DNA from: Athripsodes cinereus
Taxonomy: Eukaryota > Arthropoda > Insecta > Trichoptera > Leptoceridae
DNA: 64,000 bases
Reading direction: 5' to 3'
Assembly (NCBI GenBank): GCA_947579605.1
Contig: OX388307.1
Coordinates: 31,411,237-31,475,236, forward strand
The translations under genes and the position numbers were made by a program. Of this stretch, positions 55,011 through 64,000 are shown in pieces (the stretch's first letter is position 1; every line of letters begins with the position of its first letter). The notes below the pieces were generated by a model, which worked only from the letters and a program-made list of their open reading frames with translations, searched no databases and was not told the origin of the DNA.

Positions 55011-55844
55011 ATGTATAAATGGATTCAAAAGAAAATAATATTCCAACCATGAACTTCCAACACGGAAAGCAAATAATATTTTAGCAAGTTATCGAATACA
55101 TTATTTAAGGAAATCTTTTTTGCTCAAGGCAATGAATAGAGAATGTTGATATTTTTCATGTTATTTATTTTGGATTTATGCACATTTTAAAATAAGCAAC
55201 TAAGTTATTAAGCGTTGACATTCAAAAGAATGTTTTCCACTCTAAGCTAAGAAATAAAATGAAGTTTGCATTATTATTTCGTTATATTTTTGACGTATCA
55301 TTAGCATACAATTTAAAGCAACCACCAGAACTAAAAAAAAATGCAAAACAAACCTTTTACCTTAGTACTTAATTTAATACAGTAATTAGCATTTACATAA
55401 ATTGTAACAACTTATTATTTCCCTTAGTTTTATTTTGATTCTAATAAATAAAATGTGATTTCCTTTTCATAAATAATATATAATATTTTGCGTTTTGTGA
55501 AGTAGGTTCATTGCATTATGAAATCTAGGCATAATTCACTTGGTTGTGGGTGCATTGCCATGTAATAAAACAAGAAGAAGAAAAGTTTACTAATGTAGGT
55601 ACGTAATAATTGAGGAGCAATGAAAATAATTTGGTGATAAAGTCATATTTAGTAGTGTTTTTATAAGCTCTTCAGTTGAATTGTGCCGTGGAGGCCCTAA
55701 AAAGCGGTCTTGCTGTAAAAATAAGTGTTGAACCCAGAAAATAATCATAAAATTGTCAAAAAGGTAAAATAAATAAGAAAAATCCAATTTATATGCCTGC
55801 ACATAATTATTGAAGCCGTGGCATATTGCTCTCTCTCTGTTTTC
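55011..55844. other. AT-rich intergenic DNA
   Basis: One weak exon-like minus-strand segment at 55590-55712 (acceptor TTATTTTTACAG, then QDRFLGPPRHNSTEELIKTL) was considered; evidence is too thin to call it. Confidence 0.3.
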
Positions 55845-55990
55845 CTTAAGTTTTTCAGTGACCTGTAAAAGACTGGTACTCGAAAATAAATAGATTTTAA
55901 ATTCATTGATGAGGTATGTTACCCACCCATGTCTTAAATTATTGATGGTACATAGAAAAGAGCTTGCATATTATATAAGCTAATGTTAGG
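55845..55990 (+). repeat. CACTTGTGGG repeat fragment
   Basis: Carries GACCTGTAAAAGACTGGTAC, TTGATGAGGTATGTTACCCA and the GAGCTTGCATATTATATAAGC block; the terminal motif is missing. Confidence 0.4.
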
Positions 55991-56764
55991 TCCATAAACA
56001 AGTTAAACACGTTTCCCCACCTTCTCTGTAAGGGATGCAGTATGTCAAGAAATAAGACAAAGGATATTAAATCACAAGGAAATAATTTTTTAAATATGCA
56101 TCGTTTATTATCATTTTTTTTAATTGTAAATTCAAAAACATCGCCATGCAAATTGTTCTACGATAGTTTGTTCAAAAATCGTAAGTATCAAGATTCAATA
56201 ATTTTAAATTAAGTAGAGCTCGATACTAAAATTTAAAGTATGGTAAAAAAATATTCGCTTTCATATTTTCTTAACGAGAAAAAATATCATTAAACTTAAG
56301 TGCTGAAAAGTGCTGTATCGATGATGATACGTTGATGATAATGAAGCATACAATTAATTTAATGATTATAAAAAAATGTAAAAAGAGTGATAGAACAAGT
56401 AGTTTGTCTCTATTCACATTTTTTAAATATAAATTTATTTGTTGATTATGTCACGCAACTAATGATGTGAAAAAATTACAAAATAAAAGAAAACAATATC
56501 AAGCGCCCTTGAGGTGGATTTTTTTCACAAAACGGCGCTTTACAAATCATCCAAATAATAATAATAATTAACCGTACCAAATTTTGAAACTTATTAAAAA
56601 AAGCTAATTGTGTTGTGTTGTATTACTCCAGAGTTTGTTTCAGATGTTTTTCATAATTTTTGTATCATCATTACGACAAATCCACATTATTTATGGTGGC
56701 TTAAAAATTAACTCCATCTAATGAACATGCAGGTCGTCCTCTTTCATCATCTCTACTTTACAAA

Positions 56765-56956
56765 TCTTTTACAGGACACTCGAAAACATTATGTTAAGTA
56801 TGCCATCTATTCTATTTTATTCTTCTCAAGACCATCCAATCGTTTGCGAGTGATTTAGAAGGTATGCCATCCATCCTAATACTTTGAATTTTTTGGCACG
56901 TAGAAGACGACTGTCACGTTTATTGTATGTGGCCAGTAGACTGGTTTCCCCCATAG

Positions 56957-56960
<4 letters not shown>
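56765..56960 (+). repeat. CACTTGTGGG repeat copy
   Basis: TCTTTTACAGGACACTCGAA, GGTATGCCATCCATCC, GGCACGTAGAAGACGACTG, ATTGTATGTGGCCAGTAGAC; ends in an AT microsatellite instead of the usual terminus. Confidence 0.45.

Positions 56961-57001
<41 letters not shown>
56961..57001. repeat. (AT)n microsatellite
   Basis: About 20 perfect AT units. Confidence 0.95.
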
Positions 57002-57002
<1 letters not shown>

Positions 57003-57038
57003 CTTAGATGGAGTACTCGTATGTATTTTCATTGTGAT

Positions 57039-57270
57039 AAAGTGAGGCACCATTTTTCGGCACTTTTGACAGATCGGTTGGCGAAAAAAAGTGTGGTAAA
57101 TCGCTTAAAACGTCGACATGAACTTCAAAAAATGTCCAATTACGTTTTTATAAATGTAAAAATGATATATTTTAATAAAAATGTGAGAAATACTTCATAA
57201 AATGTAGGAAATACCACACGCTTTCGCCAACCGTTCTGTCAAAAATTCATAGATTTTTTGCCTCACTTTT
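57039..57270. mobile_element. MITE with ~65-bp imperfect TIRs
   Basis: Left AAGTGAGGCACC, GACAGATCGGTTGGCG, AAGTGTGGTA; right TACCACACGCTTTCGCCAAC, GTTCTGTCAAAAATTC, TGCCTCACTTTTGT: complementary with small gaps. Internal DNA is A/T-rich and non-coding. Confidence 0.7.
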
Positions 57271-57981
57271 GTAAATGAGTCAGGGTTCTAGGTTTTGTAT
57301 GGAATTCTGTGGTTTCCCCAATTGTGAGAGAAGCCTGAATTCTATAGATAGACATTACAAAGTGGCGGGCGCTGCCCTTTAAAAAAAAAGAAAAAAAAAT
57401 AATAGACAATACAAAATTCAAAACTCTGTATTATTATGAGTCGTTTAGTTTTCTGCAATTATGTATATAAAATCGCTTAAAATTCTGTAATATCAATAAA
57501 AATTCACAAAATACCACATTGGGTGCTTAATGCTAATAATAATAATATCACATAATCGACACATCGTTACCGAGAAAATTGCCTTGAAAAAAAATTGATA
57601 CCAGCGTTATTAAAAAGTTTTGCAATTAAAATTATCTGTTTTGATGATGGCGATGGTTTGGCGGTGCTTTCAGGCAATGTAGCGTGGCGTCGGGTCATTA
57701 ACGGAATATTCGCGGATTAAAACTCACTGGTACTTACCTAAAAACACTGCCTACAGTTAGTAGCTAGTACTGGTTAGTATTTAATACCTAGTATCTATTT
57801 AGTACCTACCTTTACCCGGTATTTTATAATAAGTAGGAGCAGTTATAGCGATCACAGAATAATACCCCACTATTAATGTATGTACCTACAAATGAACGAT
57901 TTAAACTTGGCAGTATTTTTAAATAAATGTAAATTTTTGAGGTATATTTTTAGCAAACGCAGTTCTAGATGCACGTTTATA
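57271..57981. other. Intergenic DNA, no gene seen
   Basis: A/T-rich with a short GC-richer patch around 57640-57720 (GGCGATGGTTTGGCGGTGCT). No exon-like frame with splice sites. Confidence 0.35.
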
Positions 57982-58196
57982 TATCATCATCATCGCCCTC
58001 AACGCTTCTCTCGGGAGCACAGGGCAGAAACCAGCCTCCTCCATTCAGAGCGTCTCTGTGCCAATTGCGTCACCTCTTTCCACGACATTCCTTACACTCT
58101 GATATCGTTGTCATAGTAACGGTGTATTGTGAAAGAGGGACGCCCGGGCAGACGGAACCCCTGCGGACGGATGAACAGTGCTCTTTTTGGCCCGTA
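57982..58196 (-). mobile_element. 5'-truncated RTE copy, antisense
   Basis: ATCATCATCATCGCCCTCAA at its start is the complement of the RTE 3' end with (GAT)n tail; it continues to CAGTGCTCTTTTTGGCC. Close to the full-length copy at 38620-38820. Confidence 0.85.
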
Positions 58197-59004
58197 AGTT
58201 GTGCTCGTTTATGTATATTGTTTCTTATTGTCCCTAGGCCCCATTGTGCAGGCATTTGGACTCATCATACGTGTACATTTTATAAAATTTATCACAATTT
58301 CAAATACAATCAATCAAAGAAACAATCAAAGTTAAACAAAATGTCAAATTACATCATTTTTGTAGTCACGGATGTAAAGAGTCTGGATCCACAGGTACTA
58401 TAATGAAATATGGTTTGTTTCAACTTATCTTGTACTGTGTGTGTGTCAAGTATAATTTTAAATTGTGATTTTTCTTTTTGCATGTAATATTGATAATATT
58501 ATATATGGGTATATTTGTTTTAAATAAGTATGTGTTCACGTGCTGTGGTTAGATGGAAGAAATCACTTCATCTTGCCACTGCTTATTGTCCTAGTTTTTT
58601 AAATTTTGTATTGTTTCGTTTATACTGTAATAAAATAATGATGATGTTCAAAAATAATAAAATAAATAAAAAAAAAATTATAACAATAAGCCAAGTTAGT
58701 ATCGTCGTTGTGTAAATTTCTAAAGTAGATAATGGCAATACTGTGAAAATAACGATTTGAACAGTGTCAGTTTTGAATACAACCTACTTGTTAAATGCTG
58801 GAATCACTCTACCCCAATCTACAGAATCACCATCACATCATGTCGCCTCGTACAGATAAGTGTTCAGGAAAATTAAATTACCCTTCTTTCATAACATTCA
58901 TTATTTTCTCTAAAACTTATTTTTCTGGATAACTAACTGTCAAATAATTGTTATATAGAATTGTGTGTATGTTCTTTATTTTCACGTTTAACGGAGCTTT
59001 TAAA
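58197..59004. other. Intergenic DNA, no gene seen
   Basis: 58540-58720 (GGTTAGATGGAAGAAATCAC then CTTGCCACTGCTTATTGTCC, ending in an A-rich run) has the form of a retroelement 3' end. Confidence 0.35.
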
Positions 59005-59225
59005 GTTTTCTCATGAGTTCTGCAAAAGGCAGGTATTCGTAAGACGTCACAAATAAGACATTTACTGCTACTACTACTACCACTTTTGTCCCATTACGGC
59101 ATATCCCTTTAGTAGGGTAGCCAGCAGACCAGCTGCATGCAATAAAATTGTGCTCTCCTCTTTGCAAAAAAAAATTAATTAAGACAGTCAGGATGGGTAG
59201 CAAACTTCATCGTTGAATTTAAGAT
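59005..59225 (-). repeat. CACTTGTGGG repeat, antisense copy
   Basis: CATTACGGCATATCCC, TAGGGTAGCCAGCAGACCAG, CTGCATGCAATAAAATTG, AAACTTCATCGTTGAATTTA in reverse order of the family. Confidence 0.5.
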
Positions 59226-59394
59226 GTAAAATGTCTTTACCTTTTCGAAATCTCCCATATTTTACATGAATCTCGAAAACTAACTGAAAAGGGTAAGAGA
59301 CTTATCCTTGTCGGGTGCTCCACGGAGATCGCCAATGACCAATCCATTCTATGGTCTATGGAAAAAACAAAAAAACAAGACAAAACAAAAACAA

Positions 59395-59535
59395 AAAAAA
59401 TACAACTCAGCAATAATGAAGTGTGCCATCTATCCTGATTGTCATATTTTTGTTGCACGGAGATGACAGCTTGCATGTTTATTATATGCAGTAAGTCTAC
59501 TAGATACCCCACTTGTGGGAGATCACGTGAATTGT
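59395..59535 (+). repeat. CACTTGTGGG repeat copy
   Basis: GTGTGCCATCTATCCTGAT, GCACGGAGATGACAGCTTGC, TTATTATATGCAGTAAGTC, then ATACCCCACTTGTGGGAGAT. Confidence 0.5.
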
Positions 59536-60926
59536 ATGGATTAATTTTAACCAATGATAGGTGTGAAGCAATCTGTAGCAAAATAATAATATCTAAAAAT
59601 GCACCTAGTTCAAGAGAGCAAGCTCTCTAAAAACAACTCATTCTTCAACTGGCCCTGATGTCTTGCATCCTTGTCTATTTTCACTACATAACTACCTGAT
59701 GTGTCATTATAGCATGCACATAGACACATTGGTGTTATAAAATTACGTACCTAGGTATATTACAAAATCACCTAGGTATGTTCCTAACCCAACATCACCA
59801 AATGTATATTAGGTATCCTAGGTATATTACACAATAATTATGAAAAATAATCCACGGCTTAGTGATGTTATTCGAATCATTATTATACAGAACACGCGGT
59901 TAAATTCGGATTTGGAATTAGAATATATTGTTTTTTCATATGTAAACGAGATTGCCAATGACCGAAATAGATGAATAATATTTTCGAAATATAGTTTCGT
60001 CAATTGGCTAACTATAAAGAAAAATATTCCTTAATTTATATAATATGTACTCCATAGACATGTGATGTCGTAATTCTCCAAAAAATACTGAAAAAATATA
60101 AACCTGTACTAGATCTATATAATGAACACTAGATACTAGATGCTCCTATTTTTGTAATATTAAAATTTTTGCACAATAAATTCCACATATATTTTGCACG
60201 ATTAACACCTACAAAATCGTTCAATATGTAAAAAGATGATTTCCTTCTTGTGGTCCTAAGACATATGTATACAAGTATATGATTTTTTTTTTATAAAACA
60301 AACATGTTTTGATGTTTTTAAAAAGTTTTTCAAACATCATGGTATGTTAAGTTTGCTACACAACAATTTCTTTTTAGTTATTTACTTAAAATTATCAAGT
60401 GATAAGAAAAACACCACTTATTCACCTTATTTTTTTTTTTAATTATTTGTATTTTCAATAAGTGAATAAAAAACATTAATCTTTTTTTTAAAATACAGTC
60501 ATATTTTCTTGGTTGGGTAATTAAATTACTCGCGGGTGATAGTTTGACGACCACTGACACAGTATTTACCTTTTATTGGGTCAAAACTATTATTAAGTAT
60601 TTTATTTGAAAAGTTTTCAGACAACATCAGTATTTAAAATTTTAGAAATTATTTGGACGATATATTTTTAATGCAGTATAAATTAAGTTTAATTATCATG
60701 TGTTGGAAAAGTTTTCAAACGAATAAAAATATATGTTATTGTCATTAGCTTTAAGCTTGGCTTCGCTTAGAGAGCAGTAACCATAGCTTTTTATCAAGAA
60801 AGTTTATCGATATTTATTTATTTCCTACTTAAATCCTATTTAACAAAATAAGCTCTTCGTGCCAATAAAAGCTAAAACAGTCAGAATGAATGGCATACTC
60901 CATCGCTGAACTGAATGTGTTAAATT
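59536..60926. other. AT-rich intergenic DNA
   Basis: TACCTAGGTA-type tracts at 59750-59835; a short antisense CACTTGTGGG-repeat fragment at about 60860-60920. No gene seen. Confidence 0.35.
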
Positions 60927-61160
60927 TAATGATGATAATGATTCGAGATGATTTTATTTTGACGCCGTTTAAAACAGTCCCTAGATCATCTCAAGGGCGC
61001 CGGTGAAGAATTTAGTTTTCAATTTGCTTCTGAAGCTGGTGACACTCTGATTATTTCTCAATGGAACCGGCAGGCGATTCCAAGTAACCGGTCCAACAAC
61101 ACCAAAAACTCTCTCATAGAAGTTAGACTTACTGGCTCTATCGTCTTGAGTATACATTAA
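60927..61160 (-). pseudogene. LINE C-terminal fragment, CR1-like
   Basis: Minus strand encodes SKSNFYERVFGVVGPVTWNR then LPVPLRNNQSVTSFRSKLK and ends KFFTGALEMI before TAG. This 'FxxRxFxxWNxLP...F+xxL' pattern is the usual C-terminus of CR1/jockey-type LINE proteins. A GAT/ATC-rich tail lies at the 60927 end. Best-preserved copy of the family in the window. Confidence 0.65.
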
Positions 61161-61207
61161 TCTGAGTCGTGGAGTACCCGGTAAAGAATGAGTCTCATTC
61201 TATTCCG

Positions 61208-61415
61208 TACATAATGTAAGTTAACGAGTGTCCTGTAAAAGAGCAGGTGTTCGGAAAGATCAGAGACAGTTTACATTTCAATAAGCGATGAGGTTTGCCA
61301 CTCGACCTGAATGTGAACTTTTTATTGGCATAAAGAAGACGGCCTGCATGTTTATTGCATGCAGTTGTTCTGCTGCTACCCCACTTGTGGGATATGCCGT
61401 GATAGTGTTGTAGTA
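61208..61415 (+). repeat. CACTTGTGGG repeat, best copy
   Basis: GTGTCCTGTAAAAGAGCAGG, GCGATGAGGTTTGCCACTC, CATAAAGAAGACGGCCTGCA, TTATTGCATGCAGTTGTTC, ACCCCACTTGTGGGATATGC and CGTGATAGTG followed by GTAGTAGTAG. About 200 bp; defines the family. Confidence 0.6.
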
Positions 61416-61542
61416 GTAGATAGATTAATTTAGGTAGGTATATTATTAATTCTTGATTTATTTTAAATTTATTTTATTCTTTACTGTACATTGGTAACAA
61501 TATTACAAAATAAAACAGAGTCATATAAATATTAGTTATACA

Positions 61543-61605
61543 ATTCAATGTACAGAGGGCGAGTTTATCGCTAAAATGCGATGTCTTCCAATTAACCCTA
61601 TAAAA
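61543..61605 (-). mobile_element. LINE 3' tail fragment (LINE-V), antisense
   Basis: CAATGTACAGAGGGCGAGTT and TATCGCTAAAATGCGATGTC, complement of 5376-5425 and 6607-6655. Confidence 0.5.
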
Positions 61606-62419
61606 ATTTACACCATATGTTAAAGTGTGGTTATAAATGTTTATTAATAAATTCAATTTGTCTTGAAAATAATTTGACCTACCCACTTTAAAAAGAAAAA
61701 GGTAAAGAGGGGGGGCAGGGGGTTATTATACACCTATTTTTAATACTTTTATTCACGACGACACAGAGTTTAGGCTTCTTACCCTCTTCAGGGCAATTCA
61801 AAAGGATAAACGCAGAAAGCAGAGTGTGAATATAGGCTCCGATGCTGTGAAATTTCAGCATAATAATATTATATTATACATATCGTCCCTCTACTGACTA
61901 ACAGTCGTATCTGCCTAAATGTAAATTGTTCAGGAGAGCGTTTTTTGTGTTTTGTCGTGCATATTTTCGTCTCTCCTAGTTATATGATACATTGTAAATA
62001 TATTACATTATTTTATTTGTACCTATTCTTATATATATCAGTATCATTTTTGTGATGAAATGTTGAGGAATTAGTAGATACAACACATTTCATTTAGATT
62101 AATTCGTAAATACGACAAAAAATCAGAAAGCTATTCCAGGATAACGGCATCAGTTACAGGTGTGATCTTCAGTGAGAACATGCAGGGCACATAAATATAA
62201 ATACACATTGGTGATCATAACTCGATTTTGCCAAAAATGTCAGATACGACAGTTAGTCAGAAGAGGGACGATATTACCTATTGCATGATTGATGGTAGGG
62301 GCTTAATAAAAATATACCTACATCAAAATATTATTACTTAGGCAATAAAGTGATGCAAATAAGATCGATGTTTTGATTGAATTACCCTAAAATTAGATTA
62401 TATTAAAAAAAATTGTTTA
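61606..62419. other. Intergenic DNA, no gene seen
   Basis: A G-rich run lies at 61710-61722. No repeat or exon recognised. Confidence 0.35.
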
Positions 62420-62650
62420 ATACTTGTCAGAAAGGAGGGGTGTGAGGAGGCGTGGGCGTCCGAAAACCACGTAGATTGAATTCTCGAGAACGATCGTGTG
62501 TTGTTGAGTAAGAGGAACCGTCGAGCGTGCATGAGATATTGTATGAATGAAGAAGAAGCGAAAGAAGTATGTAAGGATAGATCTATAAAACGTTCCGTTC
62601 TCTCTGCCTTCCCCACTTGAGACACAGCGTGAGGGTATAGTAAAGTATTT
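62420..62650 (+). mobile_element. LINE-like fragment with (TATAG) tail
   Basis: Sense copy of the 1741-1980 family: GTTGAGTAAGAGGAACCGTC, GAAGAAGCGAAAGAAGTATG, GATAGATCTATAAAACGTTC, CCCCACTTGAGACACAGCG, GAGGGTATAG. Confidence 0.5.
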
Positions 62651-62719
62651 TTGTTTAAAATTATCAAAAATGAAACGGACGAAAATGGCCATATTTAAGA
62701 CAATATACCGCCCTATCCT

Positions 62720-63155
62720 CACCAGATTTGGATGCTCACAGAGAACGTGAGATCAAGGTTACAGGCAGCAGAAATGCGGTTCCTCAGGGGAGTGGCTGGT
62801 GTGTCATTGAGAGACCGTATAAGGAATACGTATGTTCGTGAGGCTCTCAAGGTAGAACCGGTACTCCTGCATATAGAGAAGTCGCAGTTGCGATGGCTGG
62901 GTCACGTTCTCCGCATGCCAGAAGACAGACTACCACTTAGATCTTTGGAGGCTGTGGGAGAGGGCAGAAGACCGGTAGGCCGTCCTAGAAGAAGCTGGCA
63001 AGGGCAAGTGTCAAACTTGTGTGTTGAAAGGTTTGGTTTGGAGTGGCCAGAGGTCCTGGAAGCAGCAGTGGACAGGGATCTCTGGAGGAAGTACCTAGGC
63101 GCAATGGGCCCCCGACCCAACTAGGACAAGGGGAAGAAGATGTATGTATGTAAGT
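62720..63155 (+). pseudogene. LINE-Q C-terminal copy, longest in window
   Basis: Encodes about 130 residues without a stop: VRSRLQAAEMRFLRGVAG, SLRDRIRNTYVREAL, HIEKSQLRWLGHVLRMPEDR, GRRPVGRPRRSW, AVDRDLWRKYLGAMGPRPN, then TAG, a spacer and an (ATGT)n tail. Upstream RT catalytic motifs are absent, so it is a 5'-truncated, non-autonomous copy. Confidence 0.8.
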
Positions 63156-63440
63156 ATTATCAAAAATTAACATTTTTGTAAAATTTCACTGAATCCCAAA
63201 TTGGTATTATTCGACTGAATGAACTAGCAGCCGAAAAAGTGTTGAATTATTGTTCCGGCGCCATTTAGACGGGAAATCATGATTCATCCGATGTTTGAAA
63301 TAAGAGATTCCAAAAATATTTGCTGCTATCGTTTGTATTGAATATTTCTCGATTTCTTGATCTTAAAGTAAAAAATGGGTGAATTGGTGAACATTCTCCA
63401 AGGACAACGAATGTTTTCACTTAGAAGCCAGCCTAGAGCA

Positions 63441-63655
63441 AGCAGGGCTACTCTTGACAAAACTAAACACGATCTTAATCTAGTCTTGATCTTGATCATA
63501 CGACGCACGATGTGAGTATTGGCCAAAAATACACGCAAACCGATCGCGCGTTAGCGGTAGCGCGGTGTTTTTGACCATAGTCCCTTCGTGCGTCGTATGA
63601 TCAAGATCAACACTAGATTAAGATCGTGTTTAGTTTTGTCAAGAGTAACCCTGCT
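63441..63655. mobile_element. Fold-back MITE, family FB-D
   Basis: Left arm AGCAGGGCTACTCTTGACAA, AACTAAACACGATCTTAATC, GATCTTGATCATACGACGCA; right arm is the complement with few differences and one 6-nt gap, over about 75-80 bp. The centre contains CGATCGCGCG. Confidence 0.8.
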
Positions 63656-64000
63656 GTTCCTATGCGTTGAGGTACCTTTGTCATTTCTCCCAATTTTATT
63701 TTGCACATTGTACGAACATGATTTTCCTATCAACCTATTTGATATTTACAAATATTTTAGAAAAATGTAATTCTATGGAATCTACAGTTAAAAGAGAAAG
63801 TTTGATTTAAAAAAAAAACGTTATCGTTCTAAAATTAAATTAATGATTGGATCATAAAAAATAATCTGAAAAAATTATCAATCGCCTAATTTTACGTCTC
63901 TTAAAAATATTATTATCAAAATTCATAATTTTTCGACGCATAAAAGGTGTATTTGGGGGTAGGTACCCAAGTAATGAAATACATTAATAACGTTTTGAGT
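63656..64000. other. AT-rich intergenic DNA
   Basis: No gene or repeat boundary recognised up to the window end. Confidence 0.35.

Noticed and set aside
54751..55050. Repetitive Tyr-Ser-Phe-Ile-Arg-Leu protein
   Set aside because: Translation of the octamer array; two frames give the same pattern.
55590..55712. Terminal exon on the minus strand
   Set aside because: A good acceptor (TTTTTACAG) and 40 open codons are present, but there is no neighbouring exon, family match or poly(A) signal to support it.
62398..62722. Antisense ORFs of 89-101 codons
   Set aside because: They lie opposite a LINE-like fragment and have no recognisable features.

Overview
The window is AT-rich, intron-bearing, repeat-dense DNA from an animal, most likely an insect. 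Evidence: a complete spliced insect-type GMC oxidoreductase gene, tRNA-derived SINEs, RTE, CR1-like and other LINE remnants, a BEL/Pao LTR retrotransposon and many fold-back MITEs. Frequent TAGGTA/TACCTA tracts make Lepidoptera my best guess, but that is an inference. There are no operons, CRISPR arrays or bacterial genes.

Layout. 1-9800: fragments of LINEs and SINEs, a 91-bp x5 minisatellite, and two fold-back elements (one with ~214-bp arms). 9807-15783: a non-autonomous LTR retrotransposon in a three-LTR tandem arrangement, flanked by AGGT target duplications and sitting inside an older fold-back MITE. 15.8-29 kb: LINE fragments, SINEs, MITEs, a 40-bp minisatellite, and one repeat (26.7-28 kb) carrying three successive nested insertions. 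29005-38826: a full-length RTE-type LINE with an apparent 13-bp target duplication, split inside its endonuclease domain by a complete BEL/Pao element (29891-36415). The BEL/Pao element has matching 328-bp LTRs, a 5-bp target duplication and one uninterrupted 1660-residue gag-pol frame. 40460-43245: the only clear host gene, a secreted GMC oxidoreductase on the minus strand in four coding exons (626 aa). About 1-2.4 kb upstream lies what may be a decayed carboxylesterase-like gene. 48215-49330: a pure array of about 159 heptamers next to a SINE. 50-64 kb: more SINE, LINE and MITE copies and an octamer array.

How the parts relate. The mobile elements record layered activity: 5'-truncated RTE copies at 52.8 and 58.0 kb match the 3' end of the full-length copy; SINEs with A/B-box-like sequences carry target duplications; and the two LTR elements have LTR pairs with no difference I could see, so both are young. 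The GMC gene looks intact (signal peptide, FAD-binding motif, both GMC signatures, a His/His active-site pair, consensus splice sites) although an intron holds a dead LINE fragment.
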